Source: Agromyces humatus
Lineage (GTDB): Bacteria; Actinomycetota; Actinomycetes; Actinomycetales; Microbacteriaceae
Assembly (NCBI RefSeq): GCF_021228295.1
Contig: NZ_JAJQPD010000003.1
Location: forward strand, 186,001-250,000
Direction of reading: 5' to 3'
DNA: 64,000 bases
Each line of letters begins with the position of its first letter. Within the stretch, counting starts at the first letter, position 1. Both the position numbers and the translations under genes were made by a program. The notes beneath the pieces are model-generated. The model saw only the letters and a list, made by a program, of their open reading frames with translations, searched no databases and was not told the DNA's origin. Positions 49,709-56,592 of this stretch are shown here, one piece after another.

Positions 49709-50446
49709 TCAGGCAGCCGCACGGCCTTCGATGACTCCGCGCACCGCATCGAGGATCGTGGCGACGACCGCCTCGGGCTGTGAGACGCTCACTGCGTGTG
49801 AGGCACCCGCGAGTTCGATCGTGCCGCGCGAACCCGCGCGCTCGGCGCCCGCTCGCAGTACGGCTGCCGGGATGTTCCGGTCTTCGGCGCCGAACACGTG
49901 CCATGACGGCCGGTCCCTCCATCCGGGCGCCGGTGCCTGCACGGCGTCCTTGAGCGCCGCCTCGGTCACCGGGCGCTGGGTCGCACCCATCAGGCCCGCC
50001 TGCTGCACGGGCACGTCGGCGGCGAACTGCTCGCGGAACACAGAGCGTCGAATCACGAGCTCGACCCCGCCGGTCGCGATCAAGTGTGACTCGAGCGCCT
50101 CGCCGAGCGTTGACCCCGGCTCGCTCGCCGACAGCGAAAAGGCACTGTCGCCCGGCTCGGGCACGAAGGCCGAAACGTACACGAGGGCGGCGACCTGGTC
50201 GTTGCCGGCGGATGCCTCGCTGATCACGAGCCCGCCGTAGGAATGTCCGACGAGCACGACAGGCCCGTCGATCGACGCGATGATATCGCGCACGTATGCG
50301 GCATCGCCGGCGAGGCTGCGAAGCGGGTTGGCAGCGGCGACCGACGTGATGCCCTCGGCGTAGAGGCCTGAGATGACGCCGTTCCAGCTCGCGGACTCGG
50401 CGAATGCGCCGTGCACGAGCACGACGGTCGGCTTCTGATCTGACAT
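49709..50446 (-). CDS. Alpha/beta hydrolase (esterase-like)
   Basis: A 245-residue serine hydrolase: TVVLVHGAFAESASWNGVI gives the oxyanion segment, VLVGHSYGGLVI the nucleophile Ser near residue 83, WHVFGAEDRNIP the acid Asp and ELAGASHAVSVSQPE the catalytic His. It looks like the AB hydrolase superfamily of small esterases frequently found in actinobacteria. ATG 50446 has AAGGGAAC upstream. It diverges from the small ORF and the hydrolase at 50642-51717. Confidence 0.88.
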   Translation of the reverse strand: MSDQKPTVVLVHGAFAESASWNGVISGLYAEGITSVAAANPLRSLAGDAAYVRDIIASIDGPVVLVGHSYGGLVISEASAGNDQVAALVYVSAFVPEPGDSAFSLSASEPGSTLGEALESHLIATGGVELVIRRSVFREQFAADVPVQQAGLMGATQRPVTEAALKDAVQAPAPGWRDRPSWHVFGAEDRNIPAAVLRAGAERAGSRGTIELAGASHAVSVSQPEAVVATILDAVRGVIEGRAAA

Positions 50447-50641
50447 GACGATGTTCCCTTCTCGAATCGTGCCCACCGATTGCGGACCCGATAGCAACTC
50501 AGACCGGACGGGCGCGCAAGTTGTGACGACATCCGTCGACGAAGTGTTCGCCCGCTGCGGCCGTCACATCGGCGGCGCGTCCCCGGTCAGTGCTTCATGA
50601 CCGGGCTCAGCAGAGTCACCGGCGAACTGCAGGAGGGCGCC

Positions 50642-50776
50642 ATGAGTACCGCAGCGAGCTTCACCACGATCGAGTACCCCGATTCGGCCGGTTATCCCGA
50701 CGGGGCCGGCGTTCTCAGCCAGGGCACGAAGGGCCAGCTCGACGAGGCGACCGCCGGCGGCGGGAGAACGCTGTGA
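50642..50776 (+). CDS. 44-residue small protein upstream of a hydrolase gene
   Basis: ATG 50642 follows a strong GGAGG ribosome site by six bases and encodes STAASFTTIEYPDSAGYPD then GAGVLSQGTKGQLDEATAGGGRTL before TGA 50774-50776. The stop overlaps the GTG of the hydrolase gene as GTGA. Composition is polar and unlike the Arg-rich random frames of this region. It may be a real small protein or a leader that couples translation of the hydrolase; no family known. Confidence 0.5.
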   Translation: MSTAASFTTIEYPDSAGYPDGAGVLSQGTKGQLDEATAGGGRTL

Positions 50777-51717
50777 GCGAGCTCCGGCGGCTCCGGCCGA
50801 TCCGACACATCGAAACTCCCCACCTCGACATCGCGTACTTCGAGGCTGGCCCCGAAGGCGGAGTGCCTGTGCTTCTGCTGCACGGATTCCCATACGACAT
50901 CCACAGCTACGCTGATGTCGCTCCGAGCCTGGCCGACGCGGGTTTCCGCGTCATCGTGCCCTACCTGCGCGGGTACGGCGAGACACGGTTCATCGACACT
51001 GCGACCGCTCGCACCGGGCAACAGGCCGCGCTCGGCCAAGACGTCATCGAGTTGATGGACGCGCTCGAGATCCCGCGTGCCATCCTCGCGGGCTATGACT
51101 GGGGCGGGCGGGCTGCATGCGTGGCCGCCGCCGTCCGGCCCGACAGGGTCATTGCGCTCGTGTCGGTCAACGGCTACCTCATCCAGGACATCGGCGCCTC
51201 GATGCAACCGCTCTCGCCGCACCTCGAAGCGGGGTTCTGGTACTTCTTCTACTTCCTCACCGAACGTGGTCGGCTCGGCCTCACCGAGAACCGTCGCGGC
51301 ATCGCGGATGTGATCTGGCGCCGCAACTCACCGGACTGGGACTTCGCCGCGGCCGAACTCGACCGAGCAGCACCGGCGTTCGAGAATCCCGACTTCGTAG
51401 ACGTCGTGCTGCACTCGTACCGGCACCGGCTCAACCGCGTGGCCGGGGCACCCGAATATGCGCGACTCGAGGCGCGGCTGGCGGAACTGCCCGCGATCAC
51501 CGTGCCCGCCGTCACGCTCGACGGTCTGGCCGACGGCAACTTCCCTGCACGCGACGCTACGACAGCTGGCGTCCATTTCGCCGGCCCGCACGAGCATCGA
51601 CGTGTTCCGCATGCTGGCCACAACCTACCGCGGGAGGCGCCGCTGCCATTCGTGGACGCGATCCGTCGAGCCGCCGAACTCGCAGGGCTCACGCTCCTTC
51701 GACGACCTCTGGCGTGA
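50773..51717 (+). CDS. Alpha/beta hydrolase (epoxide hydrolase-like)
   Basis: A 314-residue protein: VPVLLLHGFPYDIHSYADVAPSLADAGFRVIVPYLRGYGETRFID has the HGFP oxyanion motif, AGYDWGGRAACVAAAVRPDRV the Asp nucleophile near residue 109 (GYDWGG), and RRVPHAGHNLPREAP the catalytic His. The Asp elbow separates it from serine esterases and fits epoxide hydrolases or haloalkane dehalogenases. Its last 29 bases overlap the end of the convergent HAD gene. It is preceded by a coupled 44-codon ORF. Confidence 0.85.
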   Translation: MSELRRLRPIRHIETPHLDIAYFEAGPEGGVPVLLLHGFPYDIHSYADVAPSLADAGFRVIVPYLRGYGETRFIDTATARTGQQAALGQDVIELMDALEIPRAILAGYDWGGRAACVAAAVRPDRVIALVSVNGYLIQDIGASMQPLSPHLEAGFWYFFYFLTERGRLGLTENRRGIADVIWRRNSPDWDFAAAELDRAAPAFENPDFVDVVLHSYRHRLNRVAGAPEYARLEARLAELPAITVPAVTLDGLADGNFPARDATTAGVHFAGPHEHRRVPHAGHNLPREAPLPFVDAIRRAAELAGLTLLRRPLA

Positions 51718-52339
51718 GTTCGTCGATCGATTCGAGGACGACGTGGGCGAGCGCGAGCGCGTCGGCGGCCGGCGGATACGCGCGATTGGGCACGGCCACC
51801 ACCCACATCCCCGCGGCGTGCGCCGATCGGAGTCCGTTCGACGAGTCCTCGACTGCCGCGCAATGCTCGGGCGCGACACCGAGACGCGACGCGGCCTCGA
51901 GGTAGACGTCGGCCGCCGGCTTGCCCCGATCGACCTCCTCGCTGGAGACGACGGCGCGGAAGGAATCGGCCAGACCAGCCAGATCGAGCGCCAACTCGAT
52001 CAGTTCCCGGTTCGACGACGAGGCGACCGCGAGCGGATAGCGTGCGGCGAGCGCGCGGATCGCCTCGCCGGCGCCCGAGATCAGGGGCAGGTCGTCGCGG
52101 TACGACGACGCGATCTGGGCGACCACCCGGCGGCCGATCTCGGCCGGCGAACCGGGCACGCCCAGTTCCTCGTGCAGGTAGACCTCCCACTCGGGAGCGC
52201 TCATGCCCTGCATCATCCGCGTCGCCTCATCGGGATAGGGGCGACCGGAGTCGATGACGAGCCGTCGACGAACCGCCTCCCAGCGCTGCTCGCTGTCGAC
52301 GATCACGCCGTCCATGTCGAATACGACTGCCTCGACCAT
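51689..52339 (-). CDS. HAD-superfamily phosphatase (beta-phosphoglucomutase-like)
   Basis: A 216-residue haloacid dehalogenase protein: AVVFDMDGVIVDSEQRW (nucleophile and acid Asp), VASSSNRELIELALDLAGL (Ser/Thr motif), EEVDRGKPAADVYLEAA (Lys) and CAAVEDSSNGLRSAHAAGM (metal Asp). The helical cap is of the PGM type. ATG 52339 is chosen; an in-frame TTG 24 bases upstream is unlikely. Substrate is probably a sugar phosphate; no partner nearby. Confidence 0.9.
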   Translation of the reverse strand: MVEAVVFDMDGVIVDSEQRWEAVRRRLVIDSGRPYPDEATRMMQGMSAPEWEVYLHEELGVPGSPAEIGRRVVAQIASSYRDDLPLISGAGEAIRALAARYPLAVASSSNRELIELALDLAGLADSFRAVVSSEEVDRGKPAADVYLEAASRLGVAPEHCAAVEDSSNGLRSAHAAGMWVVAVPNRAYPPAADALALAHVVLESIDELTPEVVEGA

Positions 52340-52440
52340 GCTGGGAAGCCTAATGGACGTCAACGCGCGGGATCTTGCCGGCCCAGGCTCGTCATCTGCG
52401 CGCCGTCATCCAGTCGGTCGAGGAGTTCGCCGGCGCTGAG

Positions 52441-52460
52441 GCTGGGTGCATTCACCCAGC
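52441..52460 (-). terminator. Hairpin after the radical SAM gene
   Basis: GCTGGGTG (52441-52448) pairs with CACCCAGC (52453-52460) around CATT, past the stop of the minus-strand operon ending at 52498. Confidence 0.6.
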
Positions 52461-52468
52461 CTGCGACG

Positions 52469-52503
52469 TGCGTTCGTTATGAACTGACTTGCGTTCGTTA
52501 TGA
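52469..52503. repeat. Direct repeat TGCGTTCGTTATGA
   Basis: Two exact 14-bp copies start at 52469 and 52490, 21 bases apart (two helical turns). The second overlaps the stop codon of the radical SAM gene. Position and spacing suit a protein-binding site for the HAD gene promoter, but this is unproven. Confidence 0.6.
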
Positions 52504-53517
52504 GCAGGGGAACCAGTCGGCGGCCCGATCGGCCGTCTCGCGGTGTCGCACGAACCGCTGCCGTACGTCGGCGATGGCGTCGGCGAGCGGGAAGATCTCG
52601 CGCCGAACGAACTGCGACTCATCGGTCGCGGAGACCGGATGCCACCACACGCCCTCCGCGGTGATCGTGACCTCGGGGATGAGGGATTCTACCGTGAGTT
52701 CGATACCGTCGTCGGCTGCGCCCTGGTGGGCGACTGCGCGGATCACCTGGTTCTCGGGGCGGATGCCGAGCGTACCGAGGAACGCCTTGAACGGCGCGAC
52801 CTCATGGGTCTGCTCGGCCGGGAGGGTGGCCGCGACCTTCACGTCGAAGCCCTCGTCGAGCGCCAGCCCGATGCCGGCGACCGCGCGCTCCCACGCGTGA
52901 GGTCCGCGGTGCGCGTCGTGCTGTTCGGATGTCGCGGAGTCCAGGCTGATCTGCAGGGTGAGTCGCTCGCGGTCCATCCGGCGGAGTCGCTCGAGGCGAG
53001 CTCCGCGGAAGAGCATGCCGTTCGTCAGCAGCGTCGTCGGCAGGTGCGCGGTGCAGGTGGCGACGAGTTCGTCGATATCGGGCAAGAGGAACGGCTCGCC
53101 GCCGGTGAGGATCAGCTCACGTACACCGGCCTGCTCCGCCTCTGCGGCAAGTCGCGCGATTCGGTCGGCTCCGAGTGCCCGCCGGTCGGTCTGCGGCGAG
53201 GAGCTCACGCAGCAGTAGTCGCAGTGCAGGTTGCAGTCGAAGTTCGTGTACATCCAGAGCCGTGTGCCCGGTACCTGGTCGGGGTCGAGACCGGCGAGCA
53301 CGTCGGCACTGCGCCCGTGCCGTACGACGACGGCGTCGGACCGCGACTCGACGAGTTCGTTGCCGCTCGCCCGGCACCAGGTGGCGATCATGTCGACGTT
53401 GTCGGCGATCTCATCGGCGTCGGAGGCGCCCGATGCGACGTCGAGCGTGATCGTCGAACCGGCCGGGGTGCGACCCAGTTGTTCGATGAGGTCGAGCACG
53501 ACGCCGTGGTTCACCAT
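52498..53517 (-). CDS. Radical SAM protein with N-terminal TusA-like domain
   Basis: A 339-residue protein. Residues ~1-70 look like a TusA/SirA-like alpha/beta domain (GVVLDLIEQLGRTPAGSTITLDVASGASDADEIADNVDMIATWCRASGNELVE), without the usual N-terminal CPxP. The radical SAM core has CNLHCDYC (Cys95, Cys99, Cys102) for the 4Fe-4S cluster, ELILTGGEPFLLPDIDELVA with the GGE SAM motif, and TLQISLDSATSEQHDAHRGPHAWERAV. A SPASM-like extra Cys cluster is not seen; the C-terminus ends WFPCS. It overlaps the preceding PhnD-like gene by seven bases. The reaction is unknown; MoaA-type C-terminal glycines are lacking. Confidence 0.85.
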   Translation of the reverse strand: MVNHGVVLDLIEQLGRTPAGSTITLDVASGASDADEIADNVDMIATWCRASGNELVESRSDAVVVRHGRSADVLAGLDPDQVPGTRLWMYTNFDCNLHCDYCCVSSSPQTDRRALGADRIARLAAEAEQAGVRELILTGGEPFLLPDIDELVATCTAHLPTTLLTNGMLFRGARLERLRRMDRERLTLQISLDSATSEQHDAHRGPHAWERAVAGIGLALDEGFDVKVAATLPAEQTHEVAPFKAFLGTLGIRPENQVIRAVAHQGAADDGIELTVESLIPEVTITAEGVWWHPVSATDESQFVRREIFPLADAIADVRQRFVRHRETADRAADWFPCS

Positions 53518-54335
53518 CGGTCGTGGATTCCCTGATCTGCGACGGCGGCGAAGAGGCTGCGGTACCCGTCGAGGTTCGGCGGCACCCAGCGGCGCAGTCC
53601 CTCCAGCTCGAGGATGGCACGATGATCCGGGTTCTCCCAGTCCATCGCGTACAGGTTCGCGAGCCAGGCCTCGGCCCATTCGCTCGACAGCGCAGGCAGA
53701 GCGGTGAAGGTGCAGTGACTGTACTCGGGCGACATCCAGAACGACTCGATCGCGCCGGCCATGATCTCGCCGCGGGTGACGGACCGCCACGTGTTGACGC
53801 CGATGGCGGCGGCATCCGCCCGGTCGTCGATCACCGCGCGCAGGGCGTCGAGCTCACTGCGACCGGTGTCGCCGTGCTTGCCGACGTCGCTGTCGATGCG
53901 CAGGAACGTGGCGTCGTCGTCGTCGATGCCGGCCTCGTGCAGGTACTGCACGGGAAGGATCGCCGCCTGTGCGGAGTCCCGCGAGCCGAGCGCCAGGCGA
54001 CGCCCGCGCACCGCCTCGAGCCCGTCGAAGCCGGCGCCGGCGCGCGAAACGAACACGCTCTGGAATGCGACGTCCGTGTCGCGTGAGGCGAGCGCCCGGC
54101 AGGCGCCCTCGGTCTGCGCGACCGTGCGCACGTAGGCGAGATTCGTGTTCCACGCGAGGTCGACGGTTGCCGCGATGAGCTCGTCGACGAGCCGGCCGTA
54201 GTTCGAGAACAGCACGAAGTCGATCGGGGTGTCGGTGCCGGCGAAGTAGTCGCGCATGCCCTCCCAGACGGTGACGACGTTCGGGGTATACGCGACCGAC
54301 CCGATGAGGAGCGGGGCGGTCGATGTGCGGATCAC
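53511..54335 (-). CDS. PhnD/SsuA-fold protein without signal peptide
   Basis: A 274-residue periplasmic-binding-protein type II fold: LLIGSVAYTPNVVTVWEGMRDYFAGTDTPIDFVLFSNYGRLVDELIAATVDLAWNTNLAYVRT, later AFQSVFVSRAGAGFDGLEAVRGRRLALGSRDSAQAAILPVQYL. It resembles phosphonate/sulfonate binding proteins, but it begins directly at the fold with no signal peptide or lipobox, and no permease or ATPase is nearby. Cytosolic proteins of this fold can be enzymes (MqnA/MqnD, THI5 type), so a catalytic role is possible. GTG 54335 overlaps the ACAD-like gene stop as GTGA. Confidence 0.78.
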   Translation of the reverse strand: MIRTSTAPLLIGSVAYTPNVVTVWEGMRDYFAGTDTPIDFVLFSNYGRLVDELIAATVDLAWNTNLAYVRTVAQTEGACRALASRDTDVAFQSVFVSRAGAGFDGLEAVRGRRLALGSRDSAQAAILPVQYLHEAGIDDDDATFLRIDSDVGKHGDTGRSELDALRAVIDDRADAAAIGVNTWRSVTRGEIMAGAIESFWMSPEYSHCTFTALPALSSEWAEAWLANLYAMDWENPDHRAILELEGLRRWVPPNLDGYRSLFAAVADQGIHDRW

Positions 54336-55516
54336 GGCGCCGCTCCAGGGCTGGGCGCCGTTGCCGGAACGGGCTCGGTCGGCGCGTCCTCAGCCGGCGG
54401 GTCGAAGAGCGGCCGGCCGGTGATCGCCCGACCGTAGAACTCGTAGAGCGCGTCTGCGGTCGGGGCCATCACATGACCGGCACGTGCATCGCGGAAGTAC
54501 CGGTCGATCTGCAGGTGCTGCGAGAAGGCTGCGCCGCCGCACACCCGCATGGCCGCGTCGGTGATGCGCAGCGCGGTGTCGTTCGCGGTGGCCTTGCTGC
54601 CGAGCACGAACAGCGGTGTGTCGTCCGCGGTCTCGGCCACGCGGCTCGCCGCCCGGTCCAGGTACGCCGATGCGGTCGCGAGGTCGATCGACATCTTGGC
54701 GAGCTGGGCGCGGATCGTCGGGAGCGCCGACAGGGTCTGGTCGAGATGCTCGAAGCGCGCCCCGGCGGTGTGCCGGATCGCGGCATCCACGGCGGCGCGG
54801 CTCAGCCCGAGCGAGACCGCGGAGTTGCCGAGGTTGAACCAGGGCAACACCACGCCGAGCATGAGGTCGGTGCCCGTCCCGGTGTCTCCGAGTCGCAGGT
54901 CTTCGGGGAGCGTGACGTCGAAGGTCATCGGGCTGGACGCGTTGCCCCGGAGTCCCATCCCCGAGAACGGTGAGTCGACGGCGACACCCGGATTGCCGGC
55001 TGCGATCGCGTAGAGATCGACGCCCGAGGCATCCGGCGTCTTCGTCGAGAGGACGTACAGGTCGGCGTGCCCTGCGGAGGTGACCCAGCTCTTCTTCGCC
55101 GTGACGTGCAGTCCGCGGCCGTCGTCAGCGGGTTGCGAGACCGGCGCCCAGAAGTGCGAGCGAGATCCCGCCTCGGAAAGGGCGAGCGATGCGAGGACCC
55201 GGCCTGACGCGAGGTCGCCGAGGAGGCCGGGTGTTCCCGATGGTGTGGCGGTCGCGAGGGGCATCGAGGCCGACACGTGCATCAGGTAGATCATCGCGGT
55301 CGACCCGCACGCGCCCGCGACGGCGGTCATCACGTCGACGAGGTCCTGCGGACCTCCGCCGAGGCCGCCGTGCTCGGACGGCAGGGTGAGACCCAGCAGG
55401 CCGGACTCGCGGAGCGCGGCCACCGCCTCGTCGGGGAACCGGCCGCGCTGGTCGACGTCGTGGGCGTGCTCGGACGCGACCGCGAGCACCGGTTCGAGCC
55501 GGTCGTGGAGGTCCAT
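54332..55516 (-). CDS. Acyl-CoA dehydrogenase-fold flavoprotein, probably not a true acyl-CoA dehydrogenase
   Basis: A 394-residue ACAD-superfamily protein: LGLTLPSEHGGLGGGPQDLVDVMTAVAGACGSTAMIYLMHVSA, LSEAGSRSHFW as the flavin/substrate loop, AKKSWVTSAGHADLYVLST, GMGLRGNASSPMTFDV and the C-terminal AAMRVCGGAAFSQHLQIDRYFRDARAGHVMAPTADALYEFYGRAI. The last motif has APTADALYEFYGR where ordinary acyl-CoA dehydrogenases have YEGT with the catalytic Glu; this resembles flavin monooxygenase-like members of the fold. One-base overlap with the upstream gene and a GTGA overlap downstream tie it into a five-gene unit. Confidence 0.85.
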   Translation of the reverse strand: MDLHDRLEPVLAVASEHAHDVDQRGRFPDEAVAALRESGLLGLTLPSEHGGLGGGPQDLVDVMTAVAGACGSTAMIYLMHVSASMPLATATPSGTPGLLGDLASGRVLASLALSEAGSRSHFWAPVSQPADDGRGLHVTAKKSWVTSAGHADLYVLSTKTPDASGVDLYAIAAGNPGVAVDSPFSGMGLRGNASSPMTFDVTLPEDLRLGDTGTGTDLMLGVVLPWFNLGNSAVSLGLSRAAVDAAIRHTAGARFEHLDQTLSALPTIRAQLAKMSIDLATASAYLDRAASRVAETADDTPLFVLGSKATANDTALRITDAAMRVCGGAAFSQHLQIDRYFRDARAGHVMAPTADALYEFYGRAITGRPLFDPPAEDAPTEPVPATAPSPGAAP

Positions 55517-55962
55517 CAGGGGTCGGCCTTCCTGTCGAGGATCGAGGTGGTGCCTGGCGGCGTGGATGCGGCGGAGCGGCGGGCGAGGCCGACGGCGAGC
55601 AGACCGATGCCGAACGCGCCGAGGAGCGCCATCATCGACGCGTCGCCGCCGAGCGGCCGCGGTGAGAGCGGCAGCGTGGCGAGCTGTACGAGTGCGGCGA
55701 TCGTGAGCCCGCCGCCTGCCACGAGGATCAGGCTGCCGCGGTGCAGCGCACCGCCCAGGATGCCGACGAGGCCGAGCGCGGCGAGCACGATCGCGCCACC
55801 GAGGCCGACGTGCGCGAAGTCGATCGGAGTGGGCGCATCGGCGCCGAGCACGAAGATCGACGAGACGAGGCTTCCCGCGCCCAGGGCGATCGCCGCGCGG
55901 TCATAACGCGCGCGATCGTCGTTCACGAGAGCCGCACCGTTCACGAGAGCCTCACTGTTCAC
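55516..55962 (-). CDS. Small membrane protein with triplicated start region
   Basis: A 148-residue protein (142 or 136 if the second or third GTG is used). After the repeated N-terminus it has four hydrophobic helices (AAIALGAGSLVSSIFVLGA; VGLGGAIVLAALGLVGILGGAL; LILVAGGGLTIAALVQLATL; ASMMALLGAFGIGLLAVGLA). It is DoxX-like in length but no family is certain. GTG 55962 overlaps the DoxX-like gene stop as GTGA, GTG 55944 and 55926 lie in the 18-bp repeats that each carry their own GAGG-type ribosome site. It ends in TGATG with the ACAD-like gene. Confidence 0.75.
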   Translation of the reverse strand: MNSEALVNGAALVNDDRARYDRAAIALGAGSLVSSIFVLGADAPTPIDFAHVGLGGAIVLAALGLVGILGGALHRGSLILVAGGGLTIAALVQLATLPLSPRPLGGDASMMALLGAFGIGLLAVGLARRSAASTPPGTTSILDRKADP

Positions 55963-55974
55963 GAGAGCCTCACC
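55921..55974. repeat. Three 18-bp tandem repeats carrying ribosome site plus GTG start
   Basis: On the minus strand GTGAGGCTCTCGTGAACA is repeated with one or two changes; GTTCAC units occur at 55921, 55939 and 55957, exactly 18 bases apart. Each unit holds a GAGG/GCGG element and an in-frame GTG, and the first overlaps the stop of the upstream gene. Confidence 0.85.
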
Positions 55975-56495
55975 ATCGCTCGAGCAAGCCGGCCGGAAGA
56001 CCGCGACCAGGCCGGCCGCAGCACGCCGTCGAGTCCGAACCAACGTCCCGCCGCCGTCGCGAAGATCGCGAGGTGGGCCAGAAACATCAGGTAGTACGAC
56101 CAGTGCCACTCGTGCGGCGCGTTCAGCACCGAAAGGGTGATCGCGAGCGTCTGCGCGAGCCCCACCACCGCCCAGAAGCGCGTCGCGAGGCCGATGAGCA
56201 GGAAGGCCCCCAAGCCGCCCTCGACCAGGAGGATGATCCATCCGACGACCTCGATGCTGGGCAGGAAGAGCACCTCGACGAACGCCGAGTACGGCGGGAA
56301 CACCGGGAATTCGACGGCCTGGCCCGCCCAGAAGAACAGGCCGTTGTCATCCGCCCGTCCGAAGTCGGGCGGACGCTTCCACGCCACGTTCTGGATCCAC
56401 ATCACCGCAACGCCGATGCGCACGACAGAGAGCAGCCCTCGCGACAATCCCGACGCCAGCGGACCTGCCGGCGGATCGTGCATCGCAGCGGTCAT
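55959..56495 (-). CDS. DoxX-like membrane protein
   Basis: A 178-residue protein with four transmembrane helices and the DoxX pattern LSVVRIGVAVMWIQNVAWKRPPDFGRADDNGLFFWAG, LFLPSIEVVGWIILLVEGGLGAFLLIGLATRFWAVVGLAQTLAITLSVLNAPHEWHWSYYLMFLAHLAIFATAAGRWFGLD. DoxX/TQO-type proteins bind quinone and in some archaea form part of thiosulfate:quinone oxidoreductase. First gene of a five-gene coupled operon, with GAGAGGGG before ATG 56495. A quinone-linked electron acceptor for the flavoprotein is a reasonable inference. Confidence 0.85.
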   Translation of the reverse strand: MTAAMHDPPAGPLASGLSRGLLSVVRIGVAVMWIQNVAWKRPPDFGRADDNGLFFWAGQAVEFPVFPPYSAFVEVLFLPSIEVVGWIILLVEGGLGAFLLIGLATRFWAVVGLAQTLAITLSVLNAPHEWHWSYYLMFLAHLAIFATAAGRWFGLDGVLRPAWSRSSGRLARAMVRLS

Positions 56496-56592
56496 CGACG
56501 ACCCCTCTCTCCGCCCTCAGTCAACGCAGGGGATCGTGGTGCGGCAATGGCGAATCCTTACGAAGTGCTGACGACGTCGTGCTCTCCCCGCA

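Noticed and set aside
53511..54335. Binding protein of a phosphonate ABC importer
   Set aside because: No signal peptide or lipobox and no permease or ATPase gene in the unit; kept only as a fold assignment.
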